Below are positions 46,367 to 57,823 of a stretch of DNA of 64,000 nucleotides, one piece after another. This DNA is from Sclerodactyla briareus (lineage: Eukaryota > Echinodermata > Holothuroidea > Dendrochirotida > Sclerodactylidae). The notes beneath the pieces were generated by a model. That model was not told where the DNA came from and did no database searches. It was given only the letters and a program-made list of their open reading frames with translations. The translations under genes and the position numbers were made by a program. Every line of letters begins with the position of its first letter. The stretch's first letter is position 1. The DNA lies in contig JAODTK010004332.1 of NCBI GenBank assembly GCA_026419785.1, positions 186,001 through 250,000 of the forward strand, written 5' to 3'.

Positions 46367-48954
46367 GACTCAACAAGGGTCAATAGTCATGTAACAAATT
46401 CCCTCCAAACTTGCACAGACCGTCATAAGCAGCATTATCGGAAGCCCCACTCTCCACATTTGGATTTCGCAGAATTTCTGTCATTATAGTCATTCATAAT
46501 AGGAGTGGCATTCTCACTATAATGTATGATAGTATCTTTCTATGCCGTGCCAGTGTTGTAAGATTTCATTCGGATGCAAGTTATTGTTCATCAGTTACGG
46601 GGCTCTGAAAGGAAGTTTGCATTGACGGTATACATTACAACAGTGTCTTGCGGCCCTTGACATTGCGAGGGGGAATGATGTAATTGTAGGATGGTCCTCG
46701 AATTAAGGTGTTTGATTTCCTCCTCAATATAAAATCCAACGGAAAGTACCACAATCGTGTCAACTTCACATGACTATTGGACTTTGAAATAGCACGTACA
46801 GCTCCGGGTGTACATGGCTTGGGTTGGGGTGATCACTGGCGGAACAGAACTCATCCCTTCCCCCCACATCATTCGACGTACGCTCAGACAGGAGATGGGG
46901 TTTGATACGAAAGAGGATATTGATTCGAATGGTTTTTAACGGGTTCATGAAAGCCCATTGAGAACTTATCTAGGACCCCTGCTGTATATTGATCGTGGCT
47001 GAAAAGCCACCGGCGATAACTCGCCTTCTCTCTCTCGACTATGCTCAGATGTTAACGAGGCCCGGGATTCCAACCTGCTCCCAGGGACCCATTCTACGTC
47101 CCCATCCGAATGAACTATTAGTGAACTACATGACCCACACTTTTCTCGCAACCTGGAGGAGCGGAATTTCAATTTCAATGTGACTGCTCACGTCGACGAC
47201 ATTCTCTTGCAATTTCCCGTAACAACCACCAGTAACCCCAGAAAATGTACTGCACCACAGCGGAAACGATGAAGTGAAACCAAGACCTCGCCGCACCGCA
47301 CCTACATGTAACAACCACCCCAGGGAAAATCGTCCGGTGACTGCTTGAATTGGGGAACCGAATATTTGGTTTTTAAAGTGTCACTGATACCACTCTAACT
47401 ATCCATTCTTCTCTTCCGCGCCGGAAGAAGATCGCTCGGGCTTTCAACCGTGTTTGTAGCAGCGTTAATTTCCCTTCAGCACTTCAGGGCTTCGACCAAA
47501 GGTCCCCTCTTTTTTTCATTTCATCACTAGGTTCCGCCATCGTACTTTTCTAATTTGTTCGCCGTGCCTAGCCTATGTGGAGAGTTGTGGGTGGAAGGAG
47601 GGTGTGTTGGCTTGTGAGTGGCGGGGGGTAAGTGGGTAAGTATAAAGGTTCGGAGATAAATCCTTGAGGTCCCCGAGTCTGGAAAATGAGCAACCCCGAT
47701 GGCACAGCTGCTTGTTGGTGCAAGTGTGTCATCCACTTCTCTGCACCGACTCGCCCCAATTTGGGTGAACATTCCCAGCTTGGTTTAAAATGGTACGCCC
47801 TCGCTCTCATGCCCGCCCCCCCCTCCCGCCCGTCTTTTTAAGTGAATTTGGTAGGCTTGGTAAGGCTTGGCTCAAGCATCTAGCTCCCCCCTGGAGGTGC
47901 GTCTGACCGGTCTGGGGAGATCATTGTAGGTAGTAACACACACGATAGTGATCTGGTCGTGACGATGGTCCGTAACAGGTAACGCCAACGAACGAGCGTG
48001 AGGACCGCATATCATCCACATCGTGGTGGTTTTCCATCTCCGACCGATGAGGACGATGACTTGGTTGAAGCAGGGTTCTATGCCTCACCTGTTCCTCTTG
48101 TGACTCGAGGGCGATTTCAATGTCTCTATTGGTCAAACAGAGACGATTAACGAGTCATGTCTCGGTCCCTCGTGGTTCAACCGCCGTGATAACATCAAGT
48201 TTCCGAATAAGCGACTTTGCCCCTGGGCGTAGAGATGTGAAAGGATTGAAATCAAGAAAATAGCGCTTCATAGAGCTCGACTTCAACAAGTTTGATGTTA
48301 GAAAACTGAATGACCCGGATTAATGTCCGATCCTATTCTGATAATAGCTTAGAGGCTGGGTGTGAGTGAGTGAATCCTGCAACCGAGGCAACAAGGGAGT
48401 GGACTCTTGAAGCTTGCTCGAAGAACCACTGGGCAGTTTTGAGGGGGACTGTTGATGCCATTCGAGAGTGATGGCCAGATCTTGAATATGCAACTGATTT
48501 TAGGGCTCGCTTTGGATTCCAGATGACGGACCGCTGAACGCTTGTATATTGTTAACCTGAAACCTCTATTGAATAATCTCGAGAGGCAATGGAACAGTGA
48601 AAAAATCCAAAGGTCACAGCTCCTGTGTGCGCCATAGATCCAGAGATGTTCTTGGCTGGTTGGTGACCATCCGGTCAGGGTTCTTCGTCAGGTACTTGCA
48701 CCAGCGTCCCCCACAGTCGGGTCTCCCCCGAGATGTATACAGTATACCGCATCCTTGCTCTCTCCGTGTCTGTCCGATTGATGCGTAGGTTGGGTAGAGG
48801 CTTTCTTGTCGTCTATACCGAATTCTGCACGGCTTTCCAACTCACTGGAAATTTTCTGCGCAGCTTGGTGTGCCAACCGGCTGGTGCTCCTGATATCCTC
48901 TCTGTACAGGAACTGTAGAGTGCTGTTGTAGATTATATGCTGGTGTTTTCGTTA
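46367..48954. other. Unassigned region
   Basis: About 2.6 kb with higher GC than its surroundings. One + frame near 47150-47270 reads FSRNLEERNFNFNVTAHVDD and onward for about 45 codons, and - frames at 46966-47178 and 48688-48876 are open, but no domain is recognised. A CTCAGACAGGAGATG motif at 46884 recurs at 49919. Confidence 0.3.
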
Positions 48955-49008
48955 TTAATATTATATAATTAATATAATTATTATAATATTATTATTATTA
49001 TTATTATG

Positions 49009-49045
<37 letters not shown>

Positions 49046-49112
49046 TAGTATTATTATTATTATTATTATCATTATTATTATTATTATTATATTATATTAG
49101 TATTCTTATGTA
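48955..49112 (-). repeat. ATT microsatellite forming a retrotransposon tail
   Basis: ATT repeats (TAA on the - strand), broken by GATT and TAGT. It lies directly 3' of a - strand reverse-transcriptase C terminus, as expected for a non-LTR element with a simple-repeat tail. Confidence 0.9.
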
Positions 49113-49740
49113 TTATTACAACGATTCTTGTAATACGCGAAGGTTCACTGCGCTTTACACAAACACAAAACAGAATCAATTAAACATAGGTTTGTCTGTA
49201 GAAGAGGGTTTTCAGTGCTGACTTGATCCACCAATGAGGAATATCGCACAACCAGCGGAGGAAGATCGTTCCAGACTGGGTGCAAGGTAGCTGAAACCAT
49301 ATTTCCCACCCGCTTTTCGGATTCACAAGGGTGGACTTTGAGGAAGAAGACCGGAGTGCACGGCGAGTAACTATATATCAAAAAGTGGAGGTGGCACCAA
49401 TACCAATACCAATGTATAAACTGTTACCGACAGGTATAGTATCGCATGCCTGTGAGAGGTAAGGAGCTGTCCACTCGTTCCGAGAGAAGAAAAAAACGAT
49501 AGGTGGGTTGAATAAGCAAACATTGTGTACCCCCTGCAATGTCCCTCCATAGGGCTTCGGAGGATATTCCAATGTAGTGTTGGTAGTCTACCTGTTTGTA
49601 CCAGATTTATATGGAACTGCAAATTCCGCGTGAGGGCTCCTAAATCACAGAGGGCATGAAATATTCTCCTATATGGAACAATCTCTGATCGAGTCACATC
49701 CTACCGAAGACTTTGAAGGAAGTAATACTGTCGTTATGCA
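49113..49740 (-). pseudogene. 3' end of a non-LTR retrotransposon (CR1/jockey-like)
   Basis: On the - strand, about 49560-49590 reads LHWNILRS in the place of the LHWLPV motif. About 49355-49200 gives SSSQSTLVNPKS, then VWNDLPPLVVRYSSLVDQ (family xLWNxLPxxxRxxxSxxxFK) and SALKTLFY, ending in CLCKAQ, TFAYYKNRCNNT and the TAA-repeat tail. This order is the C terminus of CR1/jockey-type ORF2. Frame changes are frequent, so it is inactive as written. Confidence 0.7.
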
Positions 49741-50609
49741 TTTGTAATAACATTAAATAGGGAAACACAAGCCAGCGCCGTACAAACGGATAGACTGGAC
49801 GCCGTTTGTTAGGGAGGACTGTCCGTTGTTAAACTATACCACTCGCCGTATTAAAACTGCCAGTTATACTAGGTTATCGAACAGAGGAAGTGTCACTCAG
49901 CCGACGTCACTCGGCGTATACTCAGACAGGAGATGAAGTCTAATGTAAAGAGGAAAGGAGCCTATACCTTATAGCTGACTGCCTGGCAGCAGCCCCTGCG
50001 CAAGGAAACGCCGAGCTTAGACTCCCCCTCCCCTATACCTCAGCGGAGTGTTTGGTTAGGCTTCCGCTCGATAGGATGTTAGTCATTCTCTTCGCACGTT
50101 AGGCTGCTCTAGGCACCATTATTAATAGGCCGCTATTGCTAGCACAGACACTGACGCTGAAACAGTGGTATCAACGAATTTCATCTTCAGAAAGGATAGT
50201 CAAGTCTTACCCTTTTGGAATCCTATCTGAAAATGCCTCAAAATAATTTCGGATCAGAAGGAATTATGTGATGTATCCGTATTCCCGTATTTCAGAGAGT
50301 TCATGAACATTTCTATTTTTGTTCTGTGGATTAGTGGAAACTGAGACTTTCCATTCAAAATCTTTCATGCTGAAGGTTAGAAGAATCGCAATTCGAAGGA
50401 AGTGAATTGAACGGATTATATCTCGGTAGTATACACCACGTATTCCTATTTTGACAGGATAATCGAGAATATATTTTAAGAGGCGGAGGATGGGATTTTT
50501 TCCCTTCGTAATATGGGTAGTCACTTCACCTATGTTTCTGTCATCGTGTGCAGTTGACGCGATTGGTAAGTGCCTACTTGCCACATACACACTGTACTTG
50601 GCAATATAA
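49741..50609. other. Unassigned region
   Basis: The - strand is open from 50677 to 50264 (137 codons), but the frame starts inside a SINE-like unit and has no recognised domain. Confidence 0.3.
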
Positions 50610-50690
50610 TTATCGTGGTGTAGCCTATATAGCAAGCGGTAACTTTCGTGATCCGAAGATCGCGGTTTCGCGCCCACTATGATTGGTTCT
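50610..50690 (+). repeat. tRNA-derived SINE head
   Basis: TCGTGGTGTAGCCTATATAG resembles an A box context. CTTTCGTGATCCGAAGATCG resembles an anticodon arm, and CGGTTTCGCGCCCAC a B box with one extra T. The layout matches a tRNA in reading order. Confidence 0.5.
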
Positions 50691-50859
50691 TGGGCATGGC
50701 GGGTTTACCCTCGATTACTTTACTCAGATAAAAATTAGGGAACCTGTGGATACTTGACTGATTTACGGTAACTGTAGGCGTGTCAGGTTATATGGCCAGA
50801 GTTAAAAACGTAAATCGACCTTAGAGGGCCAATGATTGTGTCGGGTATATGAAGGACAA

Positions 50860-51110
50860 CTGCAGAGCTTGGATACAACAGAGGTCATACGTGAAAATGG
50901 AAAACTGTATATATAGGTCCAAACCCCATTTCAATACGATGTTCCAGTGGAGTTATTGGACGGTCAAATTGGGTCCATTCGGGAAGAAAGAATGGGGGAG
51001 AATTCCAATGCCCACGCAATTTAAAGCACATGAACATGGACAACCCGGGAAGTTATGTCATGTATCTCATTTTTCATTTTGTTGAATAAGTCAACATTTA
51101 GCAGAAATTC
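50860..51110 (-). repeat. Dispersed family R, copy 2 (- orientation)
   Basis: Matches the reverse complement of 54470-54690: GGTCCAAACCCCATT, GGGAGAATTCCAATGC, GGACAACCCGGGAAG and GTTGAATAAGTCAACATTT. Confidence 0.65.
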
Positions 51111-52293
51111 GTTGTCTTTCTCTCACCAACGTAACCAACAAAACCTACCAACCCAATACAACAATCCTTGAAATTTGTGAATTCAATGGAAAACAAGATT
51201 ATTCGCAGGGTTGTGCAAGTATGACATCAATTACGTATTGCATGATGGGATCTTTTTCGATCCTTTGCAATACACAAGGACAAACTTCAAAAGACTGTAA
51301 CTCCGTAAGGGAAAGTCGTACGAACTTCGGTTTCGACTGACGCATTCAGTGTTTCCGCCAGCTATCCTTCGCCTTTTTATAAGTCATCCTGCAGTTGTCC
51401 TTTAATTATACATCACGTACCGTAGGCTTATCACTCGAAGCTCGTCGTTTCAATGGCAATCGTAAATTTGTGGAGAATGGCGACCACATTCGGATTGGGA
51501 GAAGTTGGTGTCACGTCAAAAGAATCTGAACAAGCCCCTTAATAGAAAATTTCCTCAGAAAAAGACCACTTGCATTACAAAACGACATTTGGTGGGGCAT
51601 TGTTGACAGCCCGCGATTGGCGTATCCTATTATTTATATTATTTAGGCTCACACTCGGTGGCTAGGCAAGTAAGAGGCTGTGAGGAATTGCAAGAGGAGG
51701 AGGAACAACCGGGAGACGAAGAAGGATGACCGAAGAGAAAAGAGAGCTACGAGGAAGAAAGAAAAAACATTGAGAAGCAGGAAATTCCGTCCAGTGGCTA
51801 TGAACGGCAGGTTCAGTATAAGGTGATCTCGAAGATCAAGGAGAACAAAATATTTTATAACAACTCGTTCGTATGTTATCTGGAGATTACAGACATTTAT
51901 CTAGTCTAGCCAGGAAGTTCGGACATAGATCGGAAAAAAAGAGTTAACGAACCCATTGTATATAGGAGCGTGAATGTCTCTGTGGTTGTGAATCGAATTT
52001 ATAGTAGCTTTAACGAGGTCTAGGAAGTTGCACACGATCACTAATCATATTTAAATTAGAAGTGTCATGGGTTGCAAAAGAAGGGCACCCATATTTATAT
52101 TCGAATCAGTCCTATGGTCGTTTGAGGTGTTCGATGCTCACTATCTTGTTTTTATTTTCTAATGTAGCAGGAAGCAGACGATTAACAACACACCCTCGTG
52201 TTCTTGCATACCCTGTTGCTTTTGTATTATAATTATTCTATTTGTAAATCCACATTTACGAACATTTTTTAATTTCCTTCTGGTTTCATACGG
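51111..52293. other. Unassigned region
   Basis: No gene or known repeat seen. An A/G-rich purine stretch lies at 51680-51790. Confidence 0.35.
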
Positions 52294-52480
52294 CCAGTGG
52301 CGCGTTTGGTATATTATTGGGGGGAGGGGGGGGGGGGGTTCGAGCGCTTCGCGTCTCCTCCTAGGGGCACAGAGGGCCTCGCAACACTCACTCTCTGCTC
52401 TGCTGAGTGGGGGGGGGGTAATGATTTCCCCCACCAAAATTTTGGTTGAGGGGGGGGGATGTCTTCCCTCCCCCAGGATC
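52294..52480 (+). mobile_element. Isolated hAT-like terminus with G tracts
   Basis: CAGTGGCGCGTTTGGTATAT followed by three poly(G) tracts, like the ends at 29672 and 31196. No matching inverted end is found downstream, so this is a fragment or the partner is too diverged. Confidence 0.35.
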
Positions 52481-52764
52481 GCTGCAAATGTAATAAACGA
52501 CCGGGCAATCCCTCTAATGTATTTGGGGTGGTATTCACATCGCCTTTTGTACAAATCCAATCAATTATTCCCATTATTGTTTCTAAAGGTTGAAACTCGT
52601 GCAATTTTTTCTCCAACGGTTGTTCCGTAGCGTTGAATATACCCCCCCCCCTTCCAAGGGCAGACCTTCCTCCTTCGAAATTTCAAATGTCTGTCGAAAG
52701 ACCACTGCTCAAAAATCCAGTTGTATTGTATAAAGCTGTATTTTTTATGGTATACTTGCCGAGC

Positions 52765-52865
52765 AGAAGGATCGAACCTACTCAATATATACCGGCAACG
52801 GTGCACTACTGGATAATTGCCAGCTGGCGAATTCCTTCACTAACTACACGGAATAAGGCACGTGA
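52765..52865 (-). repeat. Possible tRNA-derived SINE head
   Basis: On the - strand GGTTCGATCCTTCTG fits a B box, and GTGTAGTTAGTGAAGG upstream weakly resembles an A box, but they are spaced about 70 bp apart, longer than in a tRNA. Confidence 0.3.
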
Positions 52866-54169
52866 CCTTCTTTTTGGCGGTACTTAATGTGGGAGTGGGG
52901 GGGGGGGGTGCGGGGTAATACACACTCAGAAGGCAACTTGCAAATTGGCAAATTGCCTACCTCTCGTTTGTCCCTGCTCGTTCATCCCCTTGTGCTGAGC
53001 GTACATGAGAAAGGCACAACTTACCATGTTGCTGGTTATATTCCTCATCTAAGATATGACTGTGGTTGATGTCCTATATACAACGGAGATGCTTATTATA
53101 ACGGACAGGCCCGCCGGTACATGATGTACATGGGACTTATATACAAACTACTCTAAGAGATAAAATGGAGTGTTCGACTTATTCTTAACCTTACTAACCA
53201 GACTACAGTACCTCATAAACCGTGCAATGTTTAACTGCGAGAACGCGACACACCACCTCAGAAGGTGAGTGGCAGAACGAGGAAACCAAAAGTGAAGTGT
53301 TATGTGTATAGATGTGACTGCAGGATAAATGTGGTTTCAAACGGGGGGCAAATCATACAATATTTCCTTAAGACAGAACATTGAAGTTCGTGCATTGTAC
53401 TATGCAATTTGGTGAAAACACACCGTCCATGCAACTCTGACTGGTTGCCAAACCTGTGCAGATTTAATTTGTTTACTTTCGAAATTAGTACTTCACCGGG
53501 GAAAAATGTCTTTAAGAGAGGTTTGGTGAGAAAATAGGTGCTGACAACCAGCCCACCGAGATTAAGGTTTTGCGATTATTTACCGTGGACAGTATGTATC
53601 CTAACATAATAGTGATACTAACATACATTCGTATTAAACGCAGACATTTAGTCTACTTATGTAGGACCAAGGTTTCGCGAATATTCACCATAAGAAATAA
53701 CCATCAATACATATTAGTAAAAGGTACCCCATGTGTTAAATACCTGTGTTATTTATGTACCATGTCCTCATATTATTGCACAGTTGGGTCTCTCTGACTA
53801 ACGAGGGCATACACATGGGGCCTAACAACAGAATCGATGACTCCGCAAATACATATTGTATGGAGTTGGGGGTTGGATCTGAGAGACGAGTTCCTCATTT
53901 GCCCCTTTTTTTTATTTTCTAATATAGATAATACCTGTCAATTTGATAGAGTTTGTTTCCATTTTATGAGACTCTACACACCAATGATTTCCATAATCAC
54001 ATTTTTTCCTGTGAGTCATTGAGTGCCAATATACGAGAGGGTGATTAGGCTCGATCTTGTTTCCAATGTCAACAATGAAAACCTAACGTCTATTCATCAG
54101 AGTTCTATAAACTTTGGGATTAAATCACTAATTCCCCCTCAAATGACAACTGTCAGATGAACATGAAGA
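52866..54169. other. Unassigned region
   Basis: Poly(G) at 52896-52907. No gene recognised. Confidence 0.35.
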
Positions 54170-54850
54170 GGTGAATATATTAGCTGGAGAAGAACTGAAT
54201 GCGTCATCCAAGCCCGAAGTTCATACGACTTCCTCTGAAGTTTGTGCATGCGCATTGCGCAAGATCGAAACAGCATCCCTCTCTGCAATGATAAATGATG
54301 TCATAATTGCACAACCCGGCGAACAATCTTTGTTTTTCAATGAATTCACACATTGTTTTCACTTCGAAAGCATTGATCTATGGGAGAGGATCGCTGTAGT
54401 CGGTTGGTAGTTTGATGGTTACTCTGGTGAGGGGAAGATAATAGAACTTCTGCCAATGTTGACTTATCAACAACATTAAACAATTAATACAACCTAACTC
54501 AAAAAAAAAAAAAGAAAAACCCCCCCCCCAAGGTTGTCCAATTGTGAGGTCATGCGTTTTATGCGCATTGGGATTCTCCCAATTTCTCTGCATAATAGAC
54601 CAAATTTTGAAGACAATACTCCACATGAGGAACGTTTTGGAATGGGGTTTGGACGTATAGATCCAGTTTTCCGTTTTCCACAATATGTTGAATGCAAGCC
54701 TGCAGTTTGCTCTTTGATCGTGCTTCACATCGAGTCCCCATCGTGGCACCAATGCATAAACAATGATAGTCTCGGACCGGGTACATAAAAAAGTCGTTTC
54801 GTTTGAGTGAATTTTCGCTGTATTCTCGGTATTATGGCACATTGTATAGG
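54170..54850 (+). repeat. Dispersed family R, copy 3
   Basis: Longest copy of the family: GTTCATACGACTTCC, GCGCAAGATCGAAA, AAATGATGTCATA, TTCACACATTGTTTTCACTTCG, CTATGGGAGAGGA, TGTTGACTTATC, GGTTGTCCAATTGTGA. It contains an A-rich and C-rich stretch at 54500-54530. Also matches 61680-62075. Confidence 0.7.
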
Positions 54851-55514
54851 AATGACTAGGATCATGTATATTCCTCCAGTTTTTTATTGGTTCATTGGGG
54901 GTCTCTGACGTGATCTATACACTTCATCATGCGTTATCTGCTTCCGTGTGTAACGACGCTTATTGGTTTCCATTCTTGGTGGCGATTTGAACGCAATTCA
55001 TATGAAGAGTTTTACTCTGAGATCGGAATGTCTCCGGTAAACCATTTTTCGGACCACAGTACCCCGTTTTGGGGGCAAAAAGTATTTCAGCATTTCCTGA
55101 CGGGGGGGGGGGGACTTCTTTTCAACTGTCCAATGAAAGGCTAACGATGCAGATGCCCCGATCTGACAATATTATCTTTATTAATAATATTTTGAGAGCT
55201 TGGTCTTTTTTAGTATAAGGATATCCGGGGAATTTTTAATCCAAGTATAATGGATATTCACCGTATGAAAGTGGATATTCAAACATATTCAATGAATCTC
55301 ACTTTCACGGGATGGGGGGGGGGGAATTGAAGATTGTCTACAGGCTGATTGCATCCCTTCAGTTGAGGATTGTGACAGAGGTTGAGCCTAAATGCGGACA
55401 TGGTAGTCGAGTTTTTACGCAAGAGGTGTCCGTAGGTGCAAGTTTGCAACCTGTATACGCGCTACCGGTTAGGTTACACGTTAAAAACGCCATCTTATCA
55501 ATCTGGTCTCCCAG
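54851..55514. other. Unassigned spacer / putative intron
   Basis: Poly(G) tracts at 55101-55111 and 55315-55323. It ends in the acceptor of the Ig-like exon (TCTGGTCTCCCAG at 55502-55514). Confidence 0.4.
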
Positions 55515-55780
55515 CAATCACAGATTTTCACGCGACGTCCATCCCGAACCTCAACACGACCGTCCCGCTGAGATGTACGGTACTGGGGCCCAGGGACGTG
55601 CTATCACGTCACCTCCGACGGAGTCCGGACACATCTATCTCCGGTGGAGGCGGTATTCGAGCCAAGTAACCAATCGTCGAATGCGATATTCCATGTTATT
55701 CCGAGCGGGCCTGTGACTCGACTCAGGTGTTCAGCAAGTTGGGAATGAGACGACCGAACGGATCTGACGCTCATTCCTCG
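55515..55780 (+). CDS. Exon of a receptor-like gene, probable Ig-like domain
   Basis: A 266-bp segment between acceptor TCTGGTCTCCCAG and donor CATTCCTCG/GTAAGAC. It reads SIPNLNTTVPLRCTVLGP (an Ig B strand with its cysteine), then after frame changes HIYLRWRRYSS (a C-strand-like tryptophan) and NAIFHVIPSGPVTRLRCSAS (a second cysteine strand). Two frame changes are needed. It lies 1.45 kb upstream of an FN3 exon on the same strand, so both probably belong to one cell-surface protein. The fold call is inferred from Cys/Trp spacing and is uncertain. Confidence 0.42.
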
Positions 55781-57234
55781 GTAAGACAGCAGTGAAGGTC
55801 CTATCCTTCTTTTGAAATTCTTTGCGACCATGCAGACAACTCCCGGCAAATACACTCCACTCTGTTGTGTTTTTTTTTTTCTCTCTGGCGTGTTCCCAAC
55901 CAGGTCCTTGGTGTAGTGTCAATTTGTGTGTGTGTGTGTCCAGCGTTGGTGATACGTGTGCAATGTGGGCGTGACATTGAGGGTAGAGAGTTTCAGCACG
56001 GACGGAATCCGGCACGTACCATTTTTGTATATAACGACTGTCGTTGAAGTATATACGTCTTCCAAACAACGTGTATAATGTAGGGACCGTATACCATACG
56101 CTACACTAAAACTGACGAAGAGCGCTGCAATGTTTAAAGAGACATCGTCGCCCTGCAGCGATTTGGCGAAAAGCGAGGGCAGCGTGCGCATGACGTCACG
56201 ATGAAAAGTTGTCTCCTCGCGATCCTTTATGGCTCACGTATATCGTCGATAGGGGAAATGCAGTATAAATATTGAGTGTTGATGGCACCGAGGGGCTGGA
56301 TTTATCGTCATCACGCCCCAGAAAGCATCACTGGTCCATTTTCTTGTCGGGTCCCTCCGAGACATACCAGGTACTGCAAACCTCAATAGATATTCAAGCA
56401 TAAAACCAATCCGACGATAGGCTTGTTATGAATATCGCAATCCAAATGATGGGTGGGCTATTGGGAAGCGGGTGGCCTAATGAAAAGTCAAGGAACAGTA
56501 GAGTTAAAGGATAACTGGACCACTCTGAAATGTTGTGCTCATACTTCGTATGCATTCTTCTCAGGGTAACACTGACCCTAGTGTGTTTTATGTCAAGTCC
56601 AAGGTCCTCCGAGGTCAAAACAGTTAGGAAGTCGTTGTGAACCACACGTTAATTTAACAAGTCACAAATGCAACGGTCTAATCAGCGTGTATTTCGCCTG
56701 AGGGTTTAGCCTGTTATCACAGTAACGTGAACAGGTCCATGTGAACGAAGCTCATACTTGGTATGTATGTTACCTAACGGGTACATGAATTCCTTTGTTT
56801 TGGGTCCAGGGTCAAAGGTCCGTGTGTTCAAAGTTGAAATTTATTGTTAACACGATAAGTCTACCCATTGGATATTTGCTTGGCTTCAGGATTTAACATT
56901 TGGTGGGTCAGGGCAAACCTATGATTATGTGACCGTCGAGGGATCAATGTTCCGATGTTACTCATGATTTTTACCTTGTCGTGTTTCATGTGCACAACCT
57001 GGAACACCAGATAAGATATCTACACGTTAATTATGTCTCAATCAAACGAGCGATCCTGCGTTCACTAGCGGTTTGTGGGGTTCACGCCGCCCGCGCGGAG
57101 GTTCATTCGTGTCCTGTATTGCGCCTCAAATTACGGGGTTTGGGGGACCCCATGAACACCAGTGAAGTAAATTTAATTGAATCGCGACTTGGCAAAACAC
57201 TTATGTTGTTTTTCTAACTCATTTTCCCTTTCAG
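55781..57234 (+). other. Putative intron between the Ig-like and FN3 exons
   Basis: Starts GTAAGAC and ends TTTTCCCTTTCAG. It holds a T/C tract near 55868 and a short GT run at 55924-55938. A possible further donor CCAG/GTACTG at 56371 follows an open stretch without a recognised domain. Confidence 0.45.
56740..56960 (+). repeat. Dispersed copy of the 250-bp repeat
   Basis: Shares GAAGCTCATACTTGGTATGTATGTTACC, TTGTTTTGGGTCCAGGGTC and AACACGATAAGTC with the 6333-6990 array. The longest quoted parts are given as landmarks only; the copy is single. Confidence 0.6.
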
Positions 57235-57539
57235 TTCACCTTCCTTACTGACCCACCATGGGTCACAGAGACACGTAGCACGGATGCGTCAGTTTCGTGG
57301 GATCAATGGATGATACCCTACAACTCGGGGATGGTCCCGCATATACAGTACATCCTCAAGTACATGTATCTTGGGGAAACCGATCCATCTATACCCCCGC
57401 CTGTTGGGACCGACCAATAATCTTCAATCCTGAAGGGACTGCGGCCTCGCAAGGACCTCCGAGCCTTCGTCCTCTGCCTACGACCTGGTCCCAACGGCAT
57501 GGGCGGATAGTCCTCTGAACCTTCGCGACGCATGTCCAG
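57235..57539 (+). CDS. Exon encoding a fibronectin type III domain (receptor-like gene)
   Basis: A 305-bp exon with consensus acceptor (TTTTCCCTTTCAG) and donor (CATGTCCAG/GTGAGC). It opens FTFLTDPPWVTETRSTDASV and SWDQW (the FN3 B-strand tryptophan), then HIQYILKYMYLG (C strand). After one frame change near 57415 it reads LKGLRPRKDLRAFVLCLRPG, PNGMG and SEPSRRM, the LxPxTxYxFxVxxxRPGxxGxGxxS pattern. FN3 repeats with RPGxxGxG occur in animal receptors such as Tie-type tyrosine kinases, but no kinase exon is visible, so the parent gene is not named. Together with the Ig-like exon at 55515 it implies a type I surface protein running on the + strand. Confidence 0.75.
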
Positions 57540-57823
57540 GTGAGCGTTCTTGTCCGAAAATTACTCGTGACCTCCTATACAACAGCAATTCACAATCTTC
57601 CCATTTGAGTTTCCTAAACAATAACCTCACTGCCTCTCCGGGATGATAAACATTATGACATTGTAATAAGCATATTCACACTGGCTGTACGTACGCATGC
57701 TCAACCACTAAACAGCTCGGGAAAATAGTAGTAGTGGAACATTATACAGCACCAGTAATAACAAAATACACACTTTGCTAACACAAACCTAAGTATACTT
57801 GGAGAAAGCCAGTTAAAACTAGA

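Noticed and set aside
47921-48560. Possible retrotransposon endonuclease (DSDLVVTMVR on the + strand)
   Set aside because: Only one short motif-like string; the flanking catalytic motifs of the endonuclease fold are not found in any frame.
50264-50677. 137-codon open frame on the - strand
   Set aside because: Its start lies in a tRNA-derived SINE-like unit and no domain is visible.
52159-52616. Proline-rich open frames on the - strand
   Set aside because: Prolines come from poly(G) tracts read in reverse; the sequence is a hAT-like terminus.
54378-54842. 154-codon open frame on the - strand
   Set aside because: It overlaps dispersed family R, whose other copies do not keep the frame open, and crosses A and C homopolymers.
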